From Puccinia triticina (Eukaryota; Basidiomycota; Pucciniomycetes; Pucciniales; Pucciniaceae), in the NCBI RefSeq assembly GCF_026914185.1, contig NC_070567.1:3560001-3624000 (forward strand): DNA of 64,000 nucleotides, in the 5' to 3' direction. The notes beneath the pieces are model-generated. The model saw nothing but the letters and a program-made list of their open reading frames with translations, was not told the DNA's origin and searched no databases. This document shows positions 56,607 to 64,000 of the stretch, piece by piece (the first letter of the stretch is position 1; each line of letters starts with the position of its first letter). Made by a program: the position numbers and the translations under genes.

Positions 56607-57182
56607 ATTATGAATATTTACTCATCTCATTATGAATACGCAGCAAATATTTTCAATTCTCACCAGCATCCGGAAAATACCGATTGAAACCCTAACCCCA
56701 CTTTCAACCGTTCATCAAAAGCGAATCAAGCTCGCATACCTTACCGGTCTTTTCCTCACGCGTTTACATCATTATACTCGTGAGGAAGAGACTAGTAAGC
56801 ACATTGACATCACCTCAATCCTCAAAAACCAAGAATATTCAAACTAACAAAACTTTCCTCATCCCTACTTCCCCTTTTCTCTTTTTCACACCTTCCTATA
56901 AAATCAGATATTCATCTCTCTTGTGCGCGTCCCTCAAACATCATCAAAACCAAATCAAAACAATCCCAGCGTCGCCGCAGGTATGCACATATAACTTTTC
57001 TATCATCTATGTATTTACTCATAACCTAATAACTTATTTCTTAATCTTTTGTTCTCTCTTTATGTTGTTTTTCTCATTTAGGTGTGTTGCTGGAGCATTA
57101 AGCTGTGTTGTCGAGAGTCTTCACTTACTTAGGTTAAATCATCATCATCTCAGGTCACTTCGCGTTCTTCTAAAAATTTACA
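56601..57182 (+). repeat. Copia 3' LTR (582 bp)
   Basis: One simple copy, without the duplication seen in the 5' LTR. It keeps both GT-AG intervals at 56795-56907 (113 bp) and 56981-57081 (101 bp). CACGCGTTTACATC here matches the start of the spliced copy in the 5' LTR (ACGCGTTTACATC), whereas the first copy of the 5' LTR has CAAGCG. Confidence 0.95.
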
Positions 57183-57187
57183 AATCC

Positions 57188-58360
57188 CTCAAGCTCGCTG
57201 TTTCCCTTCTCAAAGATAATGGAATTCTTATCAAACAGGTCCATGCCCCACACCCCATCACTAGTAGACCTCGTGATGCTTGGGGGCTGGAAAGAAGCGA
57301 CTCTGATCAGCTACAATTGTGCAATAAATAAATTCTTCAAATTCTGTGACTCTTGTGACGAGCCCCTCGGCACACTCCCCACCTCGGGAGAAACTCTTGA
57401 ACATTTTTGCGTGGGGCAGGTCACAACTACTACATAAAGAACGGTGGAAATATTGAAATCCTCATTGTTGCGCAAGTAAATATCCGGCCTCAAGGCCTGG
57501 CACATCTTCCACTCCGCGACGTTCCCGACTTGGAACAAAGCCCAGATTGAACTAATTTCTAAGTCGTCGGCACGGGTCGACGCCACGTTGACCAAAAGGG
57601 AAACAAAACCCCCTGTCATATTGTGGCAGCTTATTGCCATAGCAAACATCCGTTTTGGGAGTAGCAATTTCGACCGTGCCGTGGCAGATTTGGCCTTTGT
57701 AGCATTCTGGGGCTTGGCCTGCCTGGGAGAGCTGACATACGCAAAGCAACACGGCCAGCTCTCCTGGGCGACGTCTCTACTGACGACGGAAGTCACCTTT
57801 TTGGTAGACGACGCCGCGGGAGAAGTAGCAACCCTCACTTTGCGTTTGGCGAAAACGGCCAAGCCAGAGACGCTGCAACTCATTGTCCTCGCCAAACAGG
57901 CAGGCATATTATGCGCCGTAGACGTGCTGAAGAGACTTCTGGCGGAGTTTGGTTCCCCAAGAACCTTCCTGTTTGGCTACCAACAAGGCCAACTTTACCT
58001 CCACCTCACCAGATGCAAAGTCCTCACCCACATCCAGGCCGCTCCCATGGCAAGGCGTCCTAGGCAATATTTTCCGAGTAGGCAGAGCTTCCCCAAGGCA
58101 CCCGTTGGGCATGACCGCGGAAGAAATTTGTGCCCTAGGCCGCTGGAATTTCAGATGTTACAAGTTGTAAACACGGCCATATGGGCCGTGGGATCTGAAA
58201 CGCACATGTTGTGTTCTCGCAAACTTCAAGGGAGATGGGTTGGAGATTGCGGGTTTTTGGCGCCTTCTTTTCATTCCTGCAGCATTTTTTCCGGAGTTTG
58301 TGGGTTCATGCGCGGCTCAGGCTCCCTCAAAATCCCTGAGTGGTGGGTGGACGCTTGAAA
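57188..58360 (+). pseudogene. Tyrosine recombinase-like gene, decayed
   Basis: The N-terminal core-binding part reads MLGGWKEATLISYNCAINKFFKFC (57270 on), then SGLKAWHIFHSATFPTWNKAQ after a TAA at 57477. The catalytic domain has DRAVADLAFVAFWGLACLGELTYA; the usual Arg (LxRLGEL) is Cys. A frameshift near 58040 moves it to frame GNIFRVGRASPRHPLGMTAEEICALGRW, where the His-x-x-Arg box has Asn for His. In CYKL-stop-TRPYG, TAA (58168-58170) replaces the residue where the nucleophilic Tyr is expected. The family includes Crypton-type and other mobile recombinases. All four key positions that I can place are affected or doubtful, so it is dead. The 5' part lies before the Copia insertion (up to 51323). 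Confidence 0.7.
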
Positions 58361-58499
58361 CCCAATCTTTTCCTTTGTTGCAGTAGGTACGCTGGTGGTA
58401 TGCCACAAAAGCCTGACAAAAGGGACAGGCCTGTGCAATGGGAGTTGACTGCTGGTTACCAGCGTTCAACCACATGTTTTAAAATTTCATGTAATTACG

Positions 58500-58779
58500 G
58501 GCCTAACTGCAGGGATTGGAAATTGCTCTGCCAAAATTCACCATCATCCATGAACCGGATGAGGTGTTTGCTACCAAATTTTCACAATATCAGTTCCTGG
58601 TAGCCCTGGCTTTTGCGATGAATTTATACAAGGCTCAGGGTCAGACCCTGGGGCGTGTTGGAGTATTCTTGCCAAATCCAGTGTTTGCACATGGCCAGTT
58701 ATATTTTGCTTTGTCAAGACCACCAAACCTTCAAGGTTTAATGGTAGGCTTAGTTGAGACAAAGCCAAATTATATTTAA
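58500..58779 (+). pseudogene. Helitron helicase (PIF1-like), C-terminal tail
   Basis: QFLVALAFAMNLYKAQGQTL, RVGVFLPNPVFAHGQLYFAL and SRPPNLQGLMV form the last conserved motifs of Helitron-type PIF1 helicases (the usual form is FAMTINKSQGQ and FSHGQLYVALSR). The N-terminal Rep (HUH) domain and the rest of the helicase are absent, so only the tail remains. Upstream 58385-58500 has CFKISCNYGPNCRDWK in another frame and no other helicase motif. The tail lies 260 bp before the H6 terminus, as in autonomous Helitrons. Confidence 0.82.
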
Positions 58780-59016
58780 CCTCAAATTTCATTCATTTGG
58801 AACTTTTCAATGATGCAGTTAGGAGATTGGTTTGGTATTTGAGAATGGCCCTAGCGTGAACAGGTGTGGGGGCATTTCATTGTTCATGGTATATTTTTGT
58901 TGACTTGAGTTTTTTTTACTGTATTTGTACTCTTGTTTTGTGAGTTTTTCTGTGAACTTTAGCTATATGCATTTGCGATTGGTGTGCACTGAAAAGAGTG
59001 CGGCTTGGGTGTGGCC

Positions 59017-59041
59017 CGCGGCGGAGCCGCGAGTTCCCTAG
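59017..59041 (+). mobile_element. Helitron H6 3' terminus
   Basis: Stem CGCGGC-GGA-GCCGCG, 6 bp spacer and CTAG before T. The loop is the same as in H5 (GGA), but the tail GAGTTCC differs from the TTGGCCT of H1, H4 and H5. It may be the sequence that the helicase of this group recognises. Confidence 0.85.
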
Positions 59042-59403
59042 TAATCTTTGGAAATGTATCAATATTCTCGTACCAATATCATGAAATGATCACCATTCCT
59101 GGTTGAGATATAGTGGCAGAAACACAAAGAAAAACCTGATGTGGTGATTCTTTGAGACCCATGAGACTGTAGCTGCCACATTTTGGGTTTTTCATGGGCA
59201 AGAGCTGAGCCCCTCAACATGTCTTATCATAATGGTATCAATATCATGAAATCATTTGCATTGCGGGTTGAGATACAGTGGCATAAGCACCAAAGAATAC
59301 CCAATTATGCAAAATTTCAAGACTAATCAGACTATAGCAGCTCCTTTTGGGCATTTCCATACATGAAAGCTATACCAAAAGAATCTTTGAGAATGGATGA
59401 ATA
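59042..59403 (-). repeat. 174 bp satellite between H6 and H2
   Basis: Two monomers, almost identical to 48219-48580, including the same internal deletion near 59205. This suggests a local duplication before the insertions. Confidence 0.9.
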
Positions 59404-60192
59404 TCTGAGTTTATTAAAGACAGACAATCACAAAAACAAAAATCAAGGGTTTCCCCTACAAAATAATCAAAATAAAAAAATAAAAAATAAAAAACAGCCC
59501 AAAAAAACACCCAGCCCAATACCCATCCTCTTCTAGAGAGGGTGCAAGTATTGGGCAGATGACCCCCAGCGCGCCGCATTTAAGGCAAGTTGCAAAGTGG
59601 GGTCATCACCTTTCACCCTCAAACTGTGCAAACGCAGCAGCGGAGGGGCTTGAGTCAACTCACTGACTGGAAGTGCAGCACAGCGAGTCGACTGGCGATT
59701 CCACTTTGCCAGAGGCCGCTCTATTTATAGGCGCACCCTCCACCCTCACTTCTCTTTCCTGACCGTCACCCATCGCAAGAAAACACCAAGACTGCCACCG
59801 CAAGCCTCCCGACCGTTGCAAGATACTCGGCAAACTAGGACTCCTACCAACAAGCACCCTTAAATACACTTCACCCCAGCCACAATCTACCGCGGCGCTG
59901 GGAAGCCCATAATCCGATGGTGCTGGGCTCACCATTGAGAACACAACCAGGTCTCCAGGACCTATGTAACCTCCAACCAGCCAGTGTTAGACTGGGCTTG
60001 CACGTGCACGCGAGCCCAGTCGTAGACTGAGAATCCCCGCCAGATGTCTGGAATCCCGCTGGCGGCTTCAATCCCGCGCGACTTTCACTTGTCCGATATC
60101 CCCACCCATCACTCCACACCGCCCGTACACTCCAAATCTTGTGCCTTCACTCCAAACCCCACCGCCGCCAGCCATCACACAAGATCACCCGA

Positions 60193-61242
60193 CAATGTCG
60201 GGTTCAACTCATTTTGGGCTAATGTTTGAGGTGCTGCTAGGTGAGTCTTTTGTTTTTGTTTTTGCGCGCATCGACCAGCGTCATCTGATGGGACTCGTCG
60301 TCGATCTTCTCTTTGCCCTGACTGGCCTCCCTGCTTCTCCGGTTCCCAAAGATCCCGTTCAGCCTTGTCCCTCTTCCAAGCCCCCCAGCGCCCTTCCGCC
60401 AGTCATTGTGTTCTTCCGCCGATCCAATGCTTGCACTCGGCCTTGACGTTGGCCAACACAATCATCTTGGCAATTGTCCACCACGCACCGCGCCTTCGCA
60501 CTCGGTAAGCTCCATTGGCTCCTGGGAGTCGAGCCGGTGACTGTTTTCAGTCTCTATCGCGGCGATGAATCATGTGAACAAGGATCTCAAGGGTGATGGG
60601 GAGAACTTGGGTTTAGCATTGGGCCTCAAAAAAGACAGGTGAGGCGACATTGGTAAAGTCTGCAGGCCATCCAATTCCTCTGTTTTATTGTTCAGTACTG
60701 GAATTCCTGGTGGCCGCATTGCAAAATCCTGCAGCCTTCTTCGAATATTCTTTTTGCCCCACACCACCAGCACCAACAGAACGGCCGCTTTGGGGCGCCG
60801 TTTGCAGCCGACGCCGCGTGTCGTGAACTTGCTGTGGCACGAATGGACGAGCGGACCTATGGAGATGTTGGACATGAAGGGCGTGGCGGACGACAGGATG
60901 GACTTGATCCGGCCGCACATCGAGCGCGCCATGGCGTTCATCGAGGCCTGTCGCGTCGCCGGGGGAAATGTGCTTGTGCATTGCCTCGTCGGCGTCAGTC
61001 GCAGCGCCTCCATCGTCATTGCACACGTCATGAAACATTGCCGGCTCGACCTCATGTCCGCGTACCTCATGGTCCGCTCCCGCAGACTCAACATCCTCCT
61101 TCAGCCAAACCACCTCTTCATGTGGAGCATCAAACGGCTCCAAAACGACTTGGTCGCCTCCGCCGCTGCCAATGCTTGTACCTACAGGCCCATTAATTCC
61201 AGATTAGTCATGAAAGCTGTACAATCATTTTACGCAATTTAA
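60193..61242 (+). pseudogene. Pps1-like dual-specificity phosphatase fragment in H2
   Basis: Second copy of the block at 25439-26490. The frame 60688-61242 gives VVNLLWHEWTSGPMEMLDM, the signature VHCLVGVSRSASIVIAHVMK and LNILLQPNHLF. Compared with H1, differences include K-to-E in IKRAMAF, K-to-N in GGKVLVHC and T-to-M in LDLTSAY; the key Cys and Arg are kept. The shared block continues to 61735. Two different Helitrons carrying it means either one captured from the other or both descend from one capture. The N-terminal part is missing, as in H1. Confidence 0.8.
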
Positions 61243-62340
61243 AAACATACATGTCAGCTTGCACTTAACTTCTTGAGGACAGCATCCATCAAGGCTCAAG
61301 ACCAAGCACAAAAGTATCATCTCCAAACATAGTTTGGTATCCAAACTGGCTATGTTTGGATATAAATTTGAGCCAATAGCATGTAAATCACAAACAAATT
61401 GTACGCAGGTAGGCTCTTTGGTGGTTAAATAACTTCTGTGTTGTTTAATTTGAAAGCACTTCCTCAAGAGCATGGTCCTTGGGATCAAGCATTAATTTTC
61501 AAGGAACCAGCTCAACTCCATGTGAAGTTGCAATAAACATATTGTAGCACCTAAGGAAACTAAGCTACCAACACATAATTGTGCCCTCATATTCCCTCAT
61601 GCCATGAATAGCTAGGTCACAAGCAATCCTAAATCAGAGAGTTGATGATAGTAGGAAGTTCAAGACCAATCTATAAAGAGGCGTAGAAAAAAATGTTGAT
61701 TTTTATTGAACTTGATTCAGGTGGGTGGGTGGGTACACCTCGGGGGCAGTTCGATATCCCAGGTACGGCCTCCTGCCGAACATCCTGCGGATGATCCTCA
61801 ACAGCAAGAGTGACATCCCAGGATCATCCAAATCCAATTTATAACGGTCAACCCAGTGATGTCCCCTCATGGTGTCCCCAAGGCAGCTTGACAGGGCATC
61901 CCACAACCAACCACGAGTTGCCTACAGGATAGTGTCCCCTACCAACGATGAGAAATAGCCAGCCACCAGACACCCCCAAAGGCGAGGGTCTCGGCCGTGA
62001 TGCGCACTAACACGCAGCATCCAGCCATCCTGGATTTAGCCCCAGTGCACCCCACAGCCACCCACCAGGTGGGAATTAGTGTACGTTTCCGGGTTACCAC
62101 CTTGCTGCTTGGGACCAAACAGGAGGTGTACACCTTGCAGGGTACAGAATCAAATTTGTACATTATTCACAAAATCATACAGTAACGAAAGACTTGATAT
62201 GATAGACAAACAGGATGTATTTATAATTTAGGCACTAAAAAATAGCGAGGAAAGTGACAAAAGAAGACCATATAATCAAAAACTGGACCCGACCAGCGGG
62301 TCTCTGGAGGTCTCTGGCCAGCCGCCAAGGAAAGCGTCGT
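61243..62340. other. Shared 3' block, then no recognised gene
   Basis: 61243-61735 matches the H1 sequence 26491-26985. From 61736 it is unique; GCAGTTCGATATCCCAGG and frames at 61703-61906 (minus) and 61997-62185 (plus) have no recognisable domain. Confidence 0.45.
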
Positions 62341-62344
62341 TGTT

Positions 62345-64000
62345 TCACACTTGTGCCACATCTTCTTTGTCAAGGTTTAAGTTGTCGGCAGTAATTCGTG
62401 CCATGTGAGCTCGTACTTCTTCCTCAGTCGGGAGAGAGATTGACTCGCGGTCCAATTGAGACATCGTTGTATGGCCAAATGTGTTGCGGTCATAGTCCAA
62501 CACCAGCTGGAAGAAGCTGGAAACAGGCACTGTAGGGCACCGTAACCAGTTAATCTAAGTATTGCAACCAATATAATAGCTTTAAGACTCACGAGGTGCG
62601 ATATTCCCGCCCCTTCTCATCCAACTCCCGCAAATGTGAATCTATATTGAGCCACTGCCGACCGGTGTCCCTTGGCCCCCTGCTGACCAACTGTCCAATT
62701 GTGTGGATGCGCAAGTATGCAAGTCGGGCCTTCATGTGGGTTTGATGTCCGCGAGGTGCATTTTGCTCTCCCGCTGGAACGTTGCGTTGATTGTTTGGGA
62801 GCAGTGGAAGCAAGCTGGTCTGCATCTGAAAACAGAAAAAGGGGGCAAAAATCAGCCTCAACATATGAGCGGCACAGCGACCCCGACATACCTCAGCAAG
62901 CAAGGTAGAGATTGTCGGAACAGGTCGGATGTCTTCCCAACCCTCGGTGTTGTGGATGTCAGTCAGGAGCTGAAATATTCGAGATTAGACACTCGTCAGT
63001 TGCATCTGCTTGCAAGTCATTGGCCCGGCGAGCTGCTCACCAAGTCTCTCATTTTCCCCCTGCTATTTCTGAGCTTGCTTCTGACGAACCTCTCAACACT
63101 AGCCACAGCTGAAGGCTCCGCCTCGTTGTAACCATGTGGCAAGTAATCAAGCCTGAATTGGACTGGCTGGGCATTGATTCTGTCCTGCTCGGATGTTGCG
63201 AACATCAGAAGATTACACCAAAATCAAACAGCCACCAATGGACATACCAATACAAGCGATAACAATCCCCTGACATTGTGGCGGTGGTTACCACGTGGGA
63301 GGTCCGAACTATACATCTTCAGATTTTTGCTCATCAGGAGCTCACGAATACTTCTCTTGACAAATTCCTGTACATTTACACATAATACGTGTTTGTCACA
63401 AAGAGGTGTCAGCGTGGGGCATTTTTGGGTTTCAAGATTCAAACAAAGCTTTACACACGCTGAAGACAGGAACATAGTGGAAATCGTTGGTTCGGACAGT
63501 TGGTGGAGGCTGCATCACGGCTTGGACTCGGGCAAGATTTGCTTGCTGTCTAGCTTCATCAATCGCTTGGCGGATAGACATCTGACTGTACATCTGAACT
63601 GCCCATTGACGAGGGGGGGGCACCTGAAAAAAACACCGAGTGGAATCAACATATTTTTCCAAGGGTTGGACTTGCAATGCAATCTATTTATGTACTCACG
63701 TGCACCAAGTTCTCCGCCAGGTCGGCGTAGCCACCTCGAAGCTCAAACACGCCCTCGAGTTCGCCAAGGAATGCATCGGTGACCGGTTCATTGTCTTGGA
63801 GCATGGTGAAAGGGACATTTGGGAAAGTCGGAATAGCTGGCAGACCCACACGTCGAGGTGCTTGTCCCCCAGTAGCGACACTTCCTGGAACTGGTGGAAT
63901 CGCAGCTGTGCATTCCGAGTGAGAAAACTACACCCAAGGGGAACAGAAAAATGGGCATACCTGGACGTGCAATATCAGTGGAGCGCCTTGCCCCAGGAGT
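62345..64000 (-). CDS. Unrecognised multi-exon gene, 5' end outside the window
   Basis: At least seven exons on the minus strand with clean GT-AG introns. In order they read AIPPVPGSVATGGQAPRR...GELEGVFELRGGYADLAENLVH (63905-63702); VPPPRQWAVQMYSQMSIRQAI...FHYVPVFSVC (63629-63455 region); EFVKRSIRELLMSKNLKMYS (63367-63293); DRINAQPVQFRLDYLPHGYNE...KMRDL (63182-63043); LLTDIHNTEGWEDIRPVPTIST (62970-62893); MQTSLLPLLPNNQRN...REYRTS (62826-62593); and PVSSFFQLVLDYDRNTFGH...KEDVAQV to TGA. The joint before the last exon is one base out of phase, so there is a shift or a splice I have not found. I recognise no domain. Coherent exons suggest a real gene, perhaps captured by H2 in reverse orientation. 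Confidence 0.6.

Larger units (their letters stand above)
51329..57182 (+). mobile_element. Full-length Copia element with 5 bp target duplication
   Basis: LTRs at 51329-52223 and 56601-57182 start TGTTAGATTATG and end TTTACA. AATCC is duplicated at 51324-51328 and 57183-57187. The primer-binding site TGGTAGCGAGAG (52224-52235) is the half-initiator-Met-tRNA type used by fungal Copia elements. The polypurine tract is TTGAGGGGGAC (56590-56600). Gag, protease, integrase, reverse transcriptase and RNase H follow in Copia order in one frame with two stops. Over aligned parts the LTRs differ at only about nine positions, so insertion was fairly recent. It landed in the recombinase pseudogene. Confidence 0.96.
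50295..59041 (+). mobile_element. Helitron-like insertion H6 with helicase tail, hosting a Copia element
   Basis: The 3' end is CGCGGC-GGA-GCCGCG (59017-59031), CTAG (59038-59041), then T. A PIF1-like helicase tail ends 260 bp upstream. The satellite to the left stops at CTATACCA and to the right resumes at TAATCTTTGG. The usual satellite reads CTATACCAAAATAATCTTTGG, so only about three A's are missing. The whole 8.7 kb therefore behaves as one insertion. The 5' end lacks the expected TC, so the left boundary is less sure. It includes a tyrosine recombinase pseudogene, which itself carries the Copia element. Confidence 0.6.
59404..64000 (+). mobile_element. Helitron H2, right end outside the window
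   Basis: Starts TCTGAGTTTATTAAAGACAG after GATGAATA; the next base of the satellite unit would be T, so the site fits A|T. The first 130 bp match H1. TCAAACTGTGCAAACGCAGCAGCGG near 59620 is shared with H3 and H5. It holds the Pps1-like block. No hairpin with CTAG is seen before 64000, so the end and the membership of the gene at 62345 are inferred. The stretch 59.54-60.19 kb has no known gene. Confidence 0.75.

Noticed and set aside
60685..61143. Minus-strand frames of 152 and 174 codons opposite the Pps1-like fragments
   Set aside because: They mirror the GC-rich phosphatase exon in antisense and have no recognisable domain.

Overview
This window is eukaryotic and almost entirely repetitive. 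Spliceosomal introns of about 80-115 bp, fungal-type Copia and hAT proteins, Helitron ends and a Pps1-like phosphatase point to a filamentous fungus. I infer a repeat-rich basidiomycete, most like a rust (Pucciniales), but nothing here proves the species. No rRNA operon, CRISPR array or bacterial operon is present. I see no convincing intact single-copy host gene, except perhaps a multi-exon gene at the right edge.

Layout. 1-1.5 kb: 3' end of a Copia element with its LTR, inserted beside a hAT end. 1.7-8.8 kb: a large 21-22 bp minisatellite whose unit is self-complementary, interrupted by a 1.7 kb solo LTR. 8.86-9.27 kb: a MITE with a 9 bp target duplication. 9.3-11.8 kb: LTR-like and unassigned DNA. 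11.8-12.8 kb: more minisatellite. 12.8-16.9 kb: a decayed hAT transposase gene carrying a solo LTR and a non-autonomous hAT. 17.1-20.1 kb: four more minisatellite blocks. 20.1-21.56 kb: LTR-like DNA, then the start of a duplicated gene-tail/satellite unit. 21.56-27.19 kb: a Helitron (H1) holding pieces of two phosphatase genes. 27.19-29.04 kb: a 174 bp tandem satellite. 29.04-32.9 kb: the 3' end of a reverse Helitron (H4), unassigned DNA, a hAT end and a minisatellite. 32.9-35.9 kb: a nearly intact hAT element inside an unrecognised gene (32.6-37.7 kb). 37.7-40.6 kb: Helitron H3. 40.6-50.3 kb: a second satellite region containing a Tc1/mariner-type element, which itself contains Helitron H5; the satellite changes strand at about 47.31 kb. 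50.3-59.04 kb: an insertion in the satellite ending in a Helitron 3' terminus (H6), with a tyrosine recombinase pseudogene, a Helitron helicase tail and a full-length Copia element (51.3-57.2 kb). 59.04-59.40 kb: satellite again. 59.40 kb to the end: Helitron H2, with a second copy of the Pps1-like block, then a multi-exon gene on the minus strand.

The nesting order can be read because many target sites can be rebuilt from the sequence: 5 bp (LTR elements), 8 bp (hAT), 9 bp (MITE), TA (mariner), and exact A|T insertion of Helitrons. The most unusual observation is in the 5' LTR of the full-length Copia element. It contains a second copy of LTR sequence from which two GT-AG intervals, still present in the first copy and in the 3' LTR, have been cleanly removed. 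This looks like spliced LTR RNA copied back into DNA.
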